DNA of 36,413 bases from an uncultured Lachnospiraceae bacterium (GCA_902797185.1 CADBRV010000094.1:1-36413), one strand, 5' to 3'; shown: positions 24,301 through 33,182, counted from the first letter of the stretch. Numbers and translations: made by a program. The notes: generated by a model from the letters alone, not told the origin.

Positions 24301-24379
24301 CGTTATTATTCCGTTTTTAGAAAGAGTTTTTGTTAACAGTGAATCGCTCTATTTTCTTTTTGCGAACCTGTATCTTTCG

Positions 24380-25336
24380 TCAGGCCTTAGCATTCGCTTT
24401 AGCCCCTTCTTTCTTTAAGGATGCCACATATTTCGCAGCGATCTTGTGGATCTTCTTGAGCGAGAACGTCCCCATGCCGCCTTTCAGCCTCGGGTCCAGC
24501 ACGTCTCGCAGCCCGTCGCCCAGCATCGCCGCCGCGAACACCATCAGCGTGATCGCGATCCCCGGTGCAAGCCCGATCCACGGTGCCGAGTACATCTTGC
24601 TGCGCCCCTGCGCCGTCAGCAGCGCTCCCCAGTCCGGCGTGTTCACGGGCACCCCGAACCCAAGGAAGCTCAGCGTCGACTCCGCCATGATCGTCCCGCC
24701 AAGGCAGTTCGCCAGGTTCATCAGGATCAGCGGCATCACGTTCGGCACCACGTGCTTCCAGAGCCTCCAGTGGCTCCCGCCGCCCATCATCCTCGACATG
24801 TTGCAGTACCCGCTGTCCTTCACCGAGATCGCCGCCGAACGGATCATCCTCGATCCGCCGATCCCCCCGGGGATCGACAGCACCAGGATCATCTGCGGGA
24901 TCCCGGAGCCGAACATCGACATCAGTATCAGGCTCACCAGCATCCCCGGGATGCACTGCCATGCGTCGATCACCCTCTGCAGGTACAGGTCGAAGCGCCC
25001 CCCGATGACCGCCGAGGAGGCCCCCAGCACCACCGAGATCGCCGTCGTCAGCACCGTGCACGTCAGCCCGATGATCACCGACGTCCGCGCCCCGTACAGC
25101 ATGTAGCTCAAGAGGTCCCGCCCCATCGCGTCCGTCCCCAGCGGGTGCTTCAGCGACGGCGCCTGCATCGCCTCCAGGAGCCGCGACTGCAGCATCCCGT
25201 TCTGCATCTTCTGCGGCGCCAGCGCGTCCGCGAAGACCGCCGCGAATATAAAGGCCAGCAGGACCAGCATGCAGAAGAACGACACCTTCTTCGTCCTCCA
25301 CAGCGTCCCTAAAAGACCGCCTTTCTTCTTCTCCAT
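24380..25336 (-). CDS. Opp/Dpp-type ABC importer permease, OppC family
   Basis: This 318-residue permease has an N-terminal membrane segment (about 20-40) and the BPD_transp_1 core with five further segments. HPLGTDAMGRDLLSYMLYGAR is the usual OppC/DppC entry block; a TLSFLGFGVP block and the C-terminal DPRLKGG are also typical. I start at 25336, eight bases after AGGGGG; a GTG at 25345 would touch that site. It is the last gene of the importer operon. Codons end almost only in G or C except in the last 20 or so. Confidence 0.92.
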   Translation of the reverse strand: MEKKKGGLLGTLWRTKKVSFFCMLVLLAFIFAAVFADALAPQKMQNGMLQSRLLEAMQAPSLKHPLGTDAMGRDLLSYMLYGARTSVIIGLTCTVLTTAISVVLGASSAVIGGRFDLYLQRVIDAWQCIPGMLVSLILMSMFGSGIPQMILVLSIPGGIGGSRMIRSAAISVKDSGYCNMSRMMGGGSHWRLWKHVVPNVMPLILMNLANCLGGTIMAESTLSFLGFGVPVNTPDWGALLTAQGRSKMYSAPWIGLAPGIAITLMVFAAAMLGDGLRDVLDPRLKGGMGTFSLKKIHKIAAKYVASLKKEGAKANAKA

Positions 25337-25348
25337 CTCCAGCACCCC

Positions 25349-26302
25349 CTATTCCAGCGTCACGCGCGGGTCGCACCACTTGTACGTGATGTCCACTATG
25401 AGGTTCACCAGCATCACGAAGATCGCGAACACCACCGTGCACCCCTGCGCCAGCGGGTAGTCCCGGTTGCTCAGCGCCGTCACCACCTGCTGGCCGATCC
25501 CGGGGATGTTGAACATGTTCTCGATGACCACGTTCCCCCCGATCATCCCGGCCACAGACCCGCCGAACATCGTCACCACCGGGATCAGCGCGTTCCGGAA
25601 CGCGTGCGAGAACATCACCCGCCGCTCCTTCGCGCCCTTCGCCCAGGCCGTCCGCACGTAGTCCTGCCGCATCACTTCCAGCGTGCATGTCCGCACGAAC
25701 CGGATGTTGTTCCCGCAGGTCGTCAGCGCCGCCACCAGCGACGGCACCAGGAACATCTTCATGTTCGCCACGAACCCCTTCGTGATCGGCACGAACGTCA
25801 GCGGCACCGAGTACCCCCACCACACGGCCGGGTACACCAGCACCATCGTCCCGATCCAGAACACCGGCACCGACGCGAAGATGACCGACAGCGTCCGGAT
25901 GGCCACGTCGGCCGCCGTGTCAGGGTGTGCCGCGCAGAACAGCCCCAACGGGATCGAAGCCGCCGTCGAGATGATGAAGCTCATGATCGCAAGCTCCAGC
26001 GACACCGGCAGCTCCGAGCTGATCACGTGCCATACCGTGTCCCCGCGGAACAGGCAGTCCCCCAGGTCCCCGTGCAGCATCCCCCAGATCCATACGAAGA
26101 ACTGCTCCACGGCCGGCTTGTCCAGCCCAAGGCGCGCACGCGCCTCCGCCTCCGTGATCACCTGCCCGTTCTGCTTGAAGTTGTAGACCACCATCTCCAC
26201 CGCGGAACCCGGCACCATCCTCATCAGCACGAACACCATCAGGCATACCAGGAACAGCGTCGGTATGAGCAGCAGCAGCCTCTTTGTGACATATTTGCCC
26301 AT
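25349..26302 (-). CDS. Opp/Dpp-type ABC importer permease, OppB family
   Basis: This 317-residue permease starts with the classical KRLLLLIPTLFLVCLMVFVLMR-type first membrane segment and continues with an extracytoplasmic loop and the permease core. The EAA-like loop (RTAWAKGAKERRVMFSHAFRN) would contact the ATPases. It begins seven bases after oppF behind GGGGGGTG. It forms the membrane pore with the OppC-like protein. Codon use is strongly G/C-ending. Confidence 0.93.
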   Translation of the reverse strand: MGKYVTKRLLLLIPTLFLVCLMVFVLMRMVPGSAVEMVVYNFKQNGQVITEAEARARLGLDKPAVEQFFVWIWGMLHGDLGDCLFRGDTVWHVISSELPVSLELAIMSFIISTAASIPLGLFCAAHPDTAADVAIRTLSVIFASVPVFWIGTMVLVYPAVWWGYSVPLTFVPITKGFVANMKMFLVPSLVAALTTCGNNIRFVRTCTLEVMRQDYVRTAWAKGAKERRVMFSHAFRNALIPVVTMFGGSVAGMIGGNVVIENMFNIPGIGQQVVTALSNRDYPLAQGCTVVFAIFVMLVNLIVDITYKWCDPRVTLE

Positions 26303-26308
26303 CTACTT

Positions 26309-27439
26309 TCACCCCCCTGTCACTTTGTGGCAGGCCACCAGGTGGCCGCCCCCGGCGTCCTTGAGCGCCGGCTCCTCTTCCCGGCACCTCTTTTCCGCAT
26401 ACCGGCACCTCGTGCAGAACCGGCACCCCTGCGGCGGGTGGATCGGGCTCGGCGGCTCCCCTTCCAGGGACACCCTCGGCCTCGCACGGTCCACCGACGG
26501 CTTCGGGATCGGCGCCGCAGACACCAGCGCCTGCGTGTACGGGTGCAGCGGGTGCCCGTACAGCTCGTCGGACCCCGCCACCTCCATGAACTTCCCAAGG
26601 TACATCACCGCCACCTCGTGCGACAGGTACCGCACCACCGAAAGGTCGTGCCCGATGAAGATGTAGCTCAGCCCCAGCTGCTGCTGCAGCTGCTGCAAGA
26701 GCCCCACCACCTGCGCCTGCACCGACACGTCCAGCGCCGACACCACCTCGTCGCAGATGATGAACGACGGCCCCATCGCCAGCGCCCTGGCGATGGACAC
26801 CCTCTGCCTCTGCCCGCCGGAGAACTCGTGCGGGTACCTCGACCCGTACTTCGGGTTCAGCCCCACCATCAGCAGCATCCTCTCCGCCAGCGCCTGCTCC
26901 CCGGCCTTGTCTGCCAGCCGGTTGATCCGCACGCCTTCCAGCACCGAGTCCGCCACCGTCATCCTCGGGTCCAGCGAAGCGAACGGGTCCTGCGTCACCA
27001 TCGTCACCCTCTTGTGGTAGGCCGCCAGCGCCTTCCCTTCCAGGCGCGTCACGTCCTGCCCGTCGAACACGACCTTGCCGCCCGTCGGCCGAAGGTTCCG
27101 CATCACGCAGTTTCCCAGCGTCGACTTCCCGGAACCGGACTCGCCCACGACCCCCAGGGTCCTCCCCTGGCGGATCCGGAACGACACCCCGTCCACGGCC
27201 TTCACGTCCCCGGCCTTCCTCTTGAACAGCCCCTTCGTCACCGGGAAGTACATCTGCAGGCCCTCCGCCTCCATGATGTACTCCCCCTTCGCCTTCTCCG
27301 GCGCCTCCCGCGCCGCAATGTCCTTGTCCACGAACTCGTCGATCCCGGGGTGCACCGGCATGTCCGGCGTCCCCGGCAGCGGCGGCGGCTCCAGCGGCAG
27401 GTTCCCGTCCGGTCCCGGCCCTTTCGCACCGTCCTTCAT
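26309..27439 (-). CDS. Opp/Dpp-type ABC importer ATPase, OppF family
   Basis: This 376-residue ATPase has Walker A GESGSGKST, signature SGGQRQRVS, Walker B ICDEVVSALD and the OppF/DppF tail with Cys-rich CRFCTRCRYAEKRC. The DEP of most ABC ATPases is DEV here, as often seen in OppF. A Pro-rich N-terminal extension of about 50 residues precedes the domain. It overlaps the OppD-like gene by four bases (ATGA). It pairs with the OppD-like ATPase to energise uptake. Confidence 0.93.
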   Translation of the reverse strand: MKDGAKGPGPDGNLPLEPPPLPGTPDMPVHPGIDEFVDKDIAAREAPEKAKGEYIMEAEGLQMYFPVTKGLFKRKAGDVKAVDGVSFRIRQGRTLGVVGESGSGKSTLGNCVMRNLRPTGGKVVFDGQDVTRLEGKALAAYHKRVTMVTQDPFASLDPRMTVADSVLEGVRINRLADKAGEQALAERMLLMVGLNPKYGSRYPHEFSGGQRQRVSIARALAMGPSFIICDEVVSALDVSVQAQVVGLLQQLQQQLGLSYIFIGHDLSVVRYLSHEVAVMYLGKFMEVAGSDELYGHPLHPYTQALVSAAPIPKPSVDRARPRVSLEGEPPSPIHPPQGCRFCTRCRYAEKRCREEEPALKDAGGGHLVACHKVTGG

Positions 27440-28464
27440 GGCAGCGCCCTCCTTTCTTCCAGCGTCTCTCCCTTATGGAAGCAGGCACAGTAGTGCCCCT
27501 CCCCTACTTCCTCCATCGGCGGCCGCCCTTCCCGGCAGCCGTCCGTCGCGTACCGGCACCGCGCCGCGAACGCGCAGCTTTCCTCCGGCACCTTCGACAT
27601 GTCGGGCGGCTCCCCCACGATCGGGTGCAGCCCGTAGCCCCGCGGCAGGTCCAGCCGCGGCACCGCCCGCAGCAGCCCCAGCGTGTACGGGTGGCACGGC
27701 TCCTCGAACACCGCGTCCGTCGGCCCCGTCTCCACGGCCTTCCCGCCGTACACCACCTTCACGCTGTCCGCGTACCGCGCCACCACGCCCAGGTTGTGCG
27801 TGATCAGCACCACCGCCATGCCCAGCTTCTTCCTCAGCCGGTCCAAAAGGTCCAGCACCTGCGCCTGCACCGTCACGTCCAGCGCCGTCGTCGGCTCGTC
27901 CGCCACCAGGAGTTCCGGCCCGCAGCTCACCGCCATGGCGATCATCGCCCTCTGCTGCATCCCCCCGGACAGCTCGAACGGGTACTGCCTCGCCCGCACC
28001 TCCGGGTTCGGGATCCCCACCTCGCCCAGGAGCCCTGCCGCCTTGGCCATCGCCTCCTTCTTCGACATCCCCGGGTTGTGGATCCGCAGCGCCTCCGCGA
28101 TCTGCTTCCCCACCGTCACCACCGGGTTCAGCGCCGTGCTCGGCTCCTGGAACACCATCGCGATCTTCTCCCCGCGGATGGCCTGCATCTCCTCGTCCGT
28201 CGCCTGCAGCAGGTCCTTCCCGTGGAACAGCACCTTCCCGCCGACGATGAGCCCCGGCGGGTACGGCACCAGCCCCATCACCGACAGCGCGCTCACGCTC
28301 TTGCCGGACCCGGACTCGCCTACCACGGCCACGAACTCGCCCTTGTGCACCTGGTAGCTCAGCCCGTCCACCGCGCGCAGCCGCGTCTCCTGGTGCTTCC
28401 CGCTCAGGAACCACGTCTGCAGGTTCTGCACGTCCAGGATGACTTCTCCTTCCTGTACAGCCAT
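27436..28464 (-). CDS. Opp/Dpp-type ABC importer ATPase, OppD family
   Basis: This 342-residue ATPase has Walker A GESGSGKS, signature LSGGMQQRAMIAMA, Walker B LLVADEPTTALD and a C-terminal substrate-group tail with Cys-rich CAFAARCRYATDGC; such cysteines bind an Fe-S cluster in some DppD proteins. I start at 28464 (MAVQEGE) behind AAGGGAG; a frame from 28524 starts within the terminator hairpin's T-tract and has no site. It follows the internal terminator at 28530-28554. Confidence 0.92.
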   Translation of the reverse strand: MAVQEGEVILDVQNLQTWFLSGKHQETRLRAVDGLSYQVHKGEFVAVVGESGSGKSVSALSVMGLVPYPPGLIVGGKVLFHGKDLLQATDEEMQAIRGEKIAMVFQEPSTALNPVVTVGKQIAEALRIHNPGMSKKEAMAKAAGLLGEVGIPNPEVRARQYPFELSGGMQQRAMIAMAVSCGPELLVADEPTTALDVTVQAQVLDLLDRLRKKLGMAVVLITHNLGVVARYADSVKVVYGGKAVETGPTDAVFEEPCHPYTLGLLRAVPRLDLPRGYGLHPIVGEPPDMSKVPEESCAFAARCRYATDGCREGRPPMEEVGEGHYCACFHKGETLEERRALP

Positions 28465-28529
28465 GGTTTTTATCTCCCTTCCAAATTCATCGATACTCAA
28501 AAGATTTTTTCCAAAATTGCCCATAAAAA

Positions 28530-28554
28530 GGGCGCGGAGAATTTCTCCGCGCCC
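28530..28554 (-). terminator. Internal terminator between binding-protein and importer genes
   Basis: GGGCGCGGAGA and TCTCCGCGCCC form an 11-bp perfect stem, followed on the minus strand by TTTTTATGGG. It lies about 60 bases past the solute-binding protein stop and 65 before the OppD-like start. Partial termination here would give more binding protein than importer, a common arrangement. Confidence 0.8.
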
Positions 28555-28615
28555 AAAAGACGTGAATGAATTCTATATTACAGATCATTCTATTAATTTA
28601 TTCCGTCTTTTTTCA

Positions 28616-30427
28616 TCAGTCCGTTACCCATGTCCTTGCAAACATAAAGCCTGCCCAATAATTCGATGTTGTCAATGCGCCTTCCAGGCCATGGACACGG
28701 CTGTTATAATAGCAGTCCCACTGCTGCCCATAACTTACCATCAGGTTATAATGCTGGGCCATATAAGCTTTATCCAATGCCTTGGCATTTGCAATTTCTT
28801 CATCCATTGTGGTAGATGCGGCATATTTATCGCACAGCTCATCGATCTCGTCATTTTTCTGATGCACATTATTCATAATGCCATCGGAACGCATCACTGC
28901 GGTAATGCTGTCCATCTTATCTGTTCCAACAGATCCATAGATACTTGCAGGATCATCTGCATCCTGGCCATGTGATGTCATTTCCGGAGGAGATGTAACC
29001 ACATTGATATTCATCGTGATTCCAACTTGTGACAAATATTCCGCTGCAAGTTTAAAGGAATCGATCGGTTGTGCCTGAAACAGGTAAACATCAAATTCAA
29101 AACCATCGCCATATCCGGCATCTTCCAGCAGCTCTTTTGCCTTATCCGGGTCATAGGTTGTATAAGAATCGAGGACCTCTTCATCCCAATCACTTACATC
29201 GCTCATTGGAAGGCCATAGCGGAAGAAGGAAATGGATTTAGACCCTACATCATCACCATAGGAATATCCTTGGTATTCGCTGATTGCGTTCAGGTCAATC
29301 GCATACTGCATAGCCTCACGGACTTCCTGGTTGTTCAATGCTTCCACCGGATTGTTACCCAGTTTCAAAGCAACTGCCGGTGAATCGCCTGTATAACTTA
29401 CAGTGTAATAAGAATCTGCATCAACAGAAGATGCCAGCTGCTGTGCCTGGTCGCGGTCGATCAGGACGTTGTTTGCTGCCAGGATATCAATTTCTCCTGA
29501 AATAAAGGAACTGAGCATAGTAGCGGTATCCGTCATATGGACTAATTTAATTTCATCCAGATACGGAAGCTGGTTGCCATCTGCATCGGTATCCCAGTAG
29601 TTCGGGTTCTTGGTAAATGTCATGGTATTGTCATTGACATAGTCCGTCAGGATAAACGGTCCGGTACCTGCCGCATAGTGCCAGTCTGTTTTCTGGTCAT
29701 CGGAAAGCTCATCCCATTCCGGACCACAGATGCTGACAATATTGGTCATGAAATTGTCGACAGCCAGCTCATTGTCTGTATTAAAATGGAAAACAACTGT
29801 CGTATCATCCGGTGCTTCAACGGAATCCAGCATAGAAAGTTTCTGCGGCCAGCTGGTCTGGTCCATTGTAACCTGCGTTACGCCGTCTAATCCAAGGAGC
29901 CTGTCATAGGTATATTTGACATCGGAAGCGGTCATCTTCCGTCCGCCATATACATCGTATTCCTTGTCAATCCCTACAGATGTCTTATCCTGGAAATAAA
30001 CATCATCGCGGATGGTAACCGTCAGTGTCTTATAATCATCCGACACTTCCCAGTCCTTGGCGATCTGTCCCTTGATGTGGTCCACATCCAGATAAGAAGA
30101 TGTATAGCTGCTGAACTGGTCCGGGTCTACATTCCAAAGGGCATCCGTATAGAACGTGACAAAATTCCGGTTATCATTTACAGACGGGTCAAATTCATTA
30201 TAGAATTCTGACCAATAGGTGGTAAGGCTTCCGCCTTCTACCGGGTCACCCGTTTCTGTAGGTGCTTTGGAATTGGTGCTTGCCGCCTTGATGTTGGAAT
30301 TACCGCTTGCCCCGGTAGATCCGGACGCACTGCCGCTGCTGGAAGCGGCACCACCGCAGGCAGCCATGGAAAATGCCGTGACTACCGCTAGGCCGAGAGC
30401 CGCCAGCTGCTTCACTCTAGCTTTCAT
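28616..30427 (-). CDS. Opp/Dpp-family solute-binding lipoprotein (SBP_bac_5)
   Basis: This 603-residue lipoprotein has a signal peptide with lipobox SMAAC (Cys24), a Ser/Gly/Ala linker, and a full family 5 binding domain (DVYFQDKTSVGIDKEYDVYG-like, FHFNTDNELAVDNF, GTGPFILTDY). It should hand peptides, or another bulky compound such as a glycoside or a nickel chelate, to the importer encoded downstream. Its start overlaps the end of the YcxB-like gene by 11 bases and follows GGGAGG. Base composition is much lower in G+C than the four importer genes that follow. Its C-terminal 114 residues are closely similar to the tail of the chimera at 35670-36290. Confidence 0.94.
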   Translation of the reverse strand: MKARVKQLAALGLAVVTAFSMAACGGAASSSGSASGSTGASGNSNIKAASTNSKAPTETGDPVEGGSLTTYWSEFYNEFDPSVNDNRNFVTFYTDALWNVDPDQFSSYTSSYLDVDHIKGQIAKDWEVSDDYKTLTVTIRDDVYFQDKTSVGIDKEYDVYGGRKMTASDVKYTYDRLLGLDGVTQVTMDQTSWPQKLSMLDSVEAPDDTTVVFHFNTDNELAVDNFMTNIVSICGPEWDELSDDQKTDWHYAAGTGPFILTDYVNDNTMTFTKNPNYWDTDADGNQLPYLDEIKLVHMTDTATMLSSFISGEIDILAANNVLIDRDQAQQLASSVDADSYYTVSYTGDSPAVALKLGNNPVEALNNQEVREAMQYAIDLNAISEYQGYSYGDDVGSKSISFFRYGLPMSDVSDWDEEVLDSYTTYDPDKAKELLEDAGYGDGFEFDVYLFQAQPIDSFKLAAEYLSQVGITMNINVVTSPPEMTSHGQDADDPASIYGSVGTDKMDSITAVMRSDGIMNNVHQKNDEIDELCDKYAASTTMDEEIANAKALDKAYMAQHYNLMVSYGQQWDCYYNSRVHGLEGALTTSNYWAGFMFARTWVTD

Positions 30428-30971
30428 TTTTTTCCTCCCTTTTCACCTTCTGCTCCCTTTCTTCTGTCGCATTCCACTTTTTCCGCTGCTGTTCCAGAAG
30501 AAATGCCTTACATGCCTCCATATTTCCTACCGTAAACCCATCTTTGGAAAATGCCATGGCCGGATCCTGCTTGCCGAACTCGATCACATACATATTCTTT
30601 GTCTCATATTCATGTTTGATCGCATCATAGTAAGCAGTTGTAACTTTTCCGGTTCCGGAATCCGCTTCCACCCGGTCTTCATAAAACAGGAGCGTCTTGC
30701 TCCATTTCCCTCCCGGATGGACTTCTTCCAATTTGTGGAAATCCCGGTAGCCAATGATGACATGCGACAACGTTGCCAAAATGGCAATCAGAATCCCCGC
30801 TGCTGCTACCAGGAATTGCGTTGTTGCCAGGCCTAGTACCGCTATTACTGCCCCCAGTAAGAAATATACCTTGCCTGACACTTTATTTCCCCTCGCGCGG
30901 ACTGCCTCGAAATACCTTTCTTTGTCCATCTCTGTATGGTTTACAAAGACCGGTTCTTCTATCTTGTCCAT
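30417..30971 (-). CDS. YcxB-like membrane protein
   Basis: This 184-residue protein has an N-terminal cytoplasmic part, two closely spaced membrane segments (about 34-70; VYFLLGAVIAVLGLATTQFL and a second), and a cytoplasmic domain with the pattern of the YcxB family (FYEDRVEADSGTGKVTTAYYDAIKHEYETKNMYVI). The end is strongly charged. The start at 30971 follows AAGGAAGG; the frame is open to 31034 without a better site. It overlaps the binding-protein start by 11 bases, so the two are co-translated. The role is unknown; family assignment is from the pattern only. Confidence 0.75.
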   Translation of the reverse strand: MDKIEEPVFVNHTEMDKERYFEAVRARGNKVSGKVYFLLGAVIAVLGLATTQFLVAAAGILIAILATLSHVIIGYRDFHKLEEVHPGGKWSKTLLFYEDRVEADSGTGKVTTAYYDAIKHEYETKNMYVIEFGKQDPAMAFSKDGFTVGNMEACKAFLLEQQRKKWNATEEREQKVKREEKNES

Positions 30972-31137
30972 AATGCCCTTCCTTTCTGCAGCGGGCTCCT
31001 TTACAATTCCGATCATATCATGCGCAAAATCCATGAAAAAGGACTTATTATGTCCGCTAATGCGTCTATTTTTGACAAAGGATCCGTAAAATGCTTTCTT
31101 TTTTTATACATTGTATACAACAGGTTGCCCTCTCTAC

Positions 31138-31280
31138 GGGAAAGCCGCGCCCTGAAAAATCACGCTTCGCGTGAGGGCGCGGCCTATGTCATCACCCGAA
31201 GGGGGGGTGATGACATAGGCCAATGCAACTGGTACATCGTAAGGGATCCTCCCACCGAAGCGGGAGGATCCCTTACGATA
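31138..31280 (-). repeat. Mosaic intergenic repeat copy with three near-perfect hairpins (A, B, C, D)
   Basis: Module A is an 18-bp perfect stem (31236-31253 with 31262-31279). Module C is a 17-bp perfect stem (31181-31197 with 31205-31221). Module D pairs GCCGCGCCC (31144-31152) with GGGCGCGGC (31175-31183) around an inner CACGC-TTC-GCGTG hairpin. B lies between A and C. It fills the space between the AraC gene and the YcxB-like gene; I see no gene in the 344-base gap. A palindrome TTGTATACAA is at 31111-31120. Confidence 0.88.
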
Positions 31281-31315
31281 TATAGACGGCAGACTGCTTT
31301 TTCCGTATATATATA

Positions 31316-32341
31316 TCACTGGACTTTCTTATGCGGGGTCTGCAGCAGCTGCGGATTCCTGCGGTAATCTTTTGGTGAAATTCCATAGATCTGGCGGAAA
31401 CGTCGATAGAAAAAGCTGGTGTTTTCATAACCTACCGCGTCCGCAACATCACTGATCGGCAGGTTCGTCTGCTGCAGCAATGTTACCGCCCTGGAAAACC
31501 GGTTTTCCAACAGCAGGTCTTTAAATGAGAATCCAAACAAACGCTTAATCTGCCTGCTTAAGGATGATTCGGACTGGTTCGTAATCTCTGCCAGTTCCCT
31601 TAGCGAGGCTGTCTTATAATCATCCGTAATGTAATCAATAACGGTATGCCGCACTACTTCGTCAAAATCTGTGGGAGACTCATCTGACAAAGAAGCCAAA
31701 TTTCTGGAAAGGCAGCTCAAAAATGACATGGTCAACGTATTAATCAGCCTCTGCTCCTTACAAGAACCATTTTTGATATTTTTGTCATCCAGATACGGAA
31801 ATTCCAGGCTGACAATCGCTTCTGCCAGGTCATGCACGGCAACGTCTTCTATCCCTGTAAAATGCAGGTAACGATTCCAGCTGGCATCTTTCCGCAAGGT
31901 ATCCTGCATAAATTGTGATAACGCCGTCTGCATATTTAATACAGCGCAGGCCTCGCTTAAAAACTGCGGTTTAAAAATGAAATTTACCGCAATATCATCT
32001 TCACCCAAAGCTTCTCTGGAAAAACCAGTATATTGGTTTGGAATAAAGAAATCTCCCTTCTTTAAAACGATTTTTTTCTCTGCGACATGGAGTACGGCTT
32101 TGCCGCTTACGACATAAGTAATAACAATCCTGGCATTCTGCCGTTTGGGCGCAGGGGCATAGCGGATAACCCTGCCGACCGAGACCTTATTTGTAGAAGA
32201 AGCAAAAGTCGCCTCTTTTCCAGAGTCCTGCTCCATTTTACGGTAAAACCGTTCCCTCAGATCCGGATCATTCTTTAACTGTGTCTCAAATTTTACTTCT
32301 GTCTTCAATATCTCTAACAGATGATGATCAAATTCCCGCAT
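31316..32341 (-). CDS. AraC-family transcription regulator
   Basis: This 341-residue regulator has an N-terminal cupin-like sensing domain (about 55-130; VVSGKAVLHVAEKKIVLKKGDFFIPNQ) and a C-terminal pair of helix-turn-helix motifs (about 240-335; SLRELAEITNQSESSLSRQIKR and ISDVADAVGYENTSFFYRRFRQ). It should sense a small molecule such as a sugar and control nearby genes. The start at 32341 follows GGGAGGGAAGG. It lies 41 bases after the aldolase gene, in one transcription unit with it. The likely target is the promoter at 33449-33477 or the importer genes. Confidence 0.93.
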   Translation of the reverse strand: MREFDHHLLEILKTEVKFETQLKNDPDLRERFYRKMEQDSGKEATFASSTNKVSVGRVIRYAPAPKRQNARIVITYVVSGKAVLHVAEKKIVLKKGDFFIPNQYTGFSREALGEDDIAVNFIFKPQFLSEACAVLNMQTALSQFMQDTLRKDASWNRYLHFTGIEDVAVHDLAEAIVSLEFPYLDDKNIKNGSCKEQRLINTLTMSFLSCLSRNLASLSDESPTDFDEVVRHTVIDYITDDYKTASLRELAEITNQSESSLSRQIKRLFGFSFKDLLLENRFSRAVTLLQQTNLPISDVADAVGYENTSFFYRRFRQIYGISPKDYRRNPQLLQTPHKKVQ

Positions 32342-32382
32342 TCCTTCCCTCCCACATGGATACCATCTTTTTGGAAACCTTT

Positions 32383-33150
32383 TTAATCCAAATCCGGTTC
32401 TTGCAGAATGCCACCAGGAACTTGTAATAACTTCAAACGGATTTCTGCCGCCTTTTCAACCGCCTCCGCCTTTCCAACCGTATCCATCAGGCTGCAACTA
32501 TGCAGGACCAATCCATGGAATGCTAAAAGCACCCCATCCCTCTTCTTCAATTTTTCTGCACAAGATTCTCCAAGTTTGACCGGGTCCCGTTCCAAACGGT
32601 CAATGATGCCAATTCCCCTTGGGAAGGCCTCCAGGCACTGTACCCCTGACCTCCATAATGTTTTCGAAAAAGCTTCCTCCTCTAAAGGAAGAAGGTAACT
32701 GAGCGCGGTCAAATTAGCCGGATGGCAGTGATACACGATGGAACGCCTTTTCCCATTACGATGAGATAAGGCGCTATGGATCATCAGGTGCATGCCAAGA
32801 TCCTGTGTCGGTCCAACGCCCGATTCAAACCCCATTACAGTACGATATGCGGACCCATCCGGGCTGACCTGGACCACGCCGCAGATATCTTCCGGATAAC
32901 GCGGGGCATCCTCCAGCGTTTGTTCACTGCCTGTCACCAAGATAAATTCCCGCCCCATATTTTCTACTTTCTTTTCTAATGGCAGGAAGGGTTTGGAAAA
33001 ATCTAATCCGGATTGAATCTGCGCCAGGGTATCCGCATCCAGCACGACACTTAAAGCCCCGCCGCCACGCTCATGCCATCCCCGTTTTCCACCTACTTCA
33101 CAGCAATGGATAAACATGGAAAATAAGTTTTCATATTGGAACCTTCCCAT
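32383..33150 (-). CDS. RhaD-like class II aldolase, altered active site
   Basis: This 255-residue protein aligns without gaps from its start to about residue 215 with E. coli rhamnulose-1-phosphate aldolase as I recall it. The Zn ligands His141, His143 (YHCHPAN) and His212 (FHG) are conserved. The catalytic Glu117 is Asp117 here, and several residues that bind the phosphate in RhaD are changed (Asn29 to Gly, Asn32 to Ala, Gly76 to Glu, Ser116 to Gln). The sequence also lacks the last 20 or so residues of RhaD. It may therefore cleave a related, perhaps unphosphorylated, substrate. The start at 33150 follows GGGAGG. It is the first gene of the AraC unit. Confidence 0.85.
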   Translation of the reverse strand: MGRFQYENLFSMFIHCCEVGGKRGWHERGGGALSVVLDADTLAQIQSGLDFSKPFLPLEKKVENMGREFILVTGSEQTLEDAPRYPEDICGVVQVSPDGSAYRTVMGFESGVGPTQDLGMHLMIHSALSHRNGKRRSIVYHCHPANLTALSYLLPLEEEAFSKTLWRSGVQCLEAFPRGIGIIDRLERDPVKLGESCAEKLKKRDGVLLAFHGLVLHSCSLMDTVGKAEAVEKAAEIRLKLLQVPGGILQEPDLD

Positions 33151-33182
33151 CCTGGTTTCCTCCCTTTGGTGTCATTACTATT

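Noticed and set aside
25604..27493. Long open frame on the plus strand (629 codons)
   Set aside because: It is antisense to the OppB/OppF-type genes and exists because codons there end in G/C, which removes stops from other frames. The translation is rich in Arg, His and Pro with no recognisable domain.
24399..28414. Alternative minus-strand frames inside the importer genes (24399-25823, 25920-27488, 27473-28414)
   Set aside because: They overlap clear ABC genes in another frame, are Gly/Ala/Arg rich and carry no family motif.
31083..31367. Frames through the repeat copy between araC and the YcxB-like gene
   Set aside because: They translate hairpin arms and have no homologous features; the region is better explained as a structured repeat.
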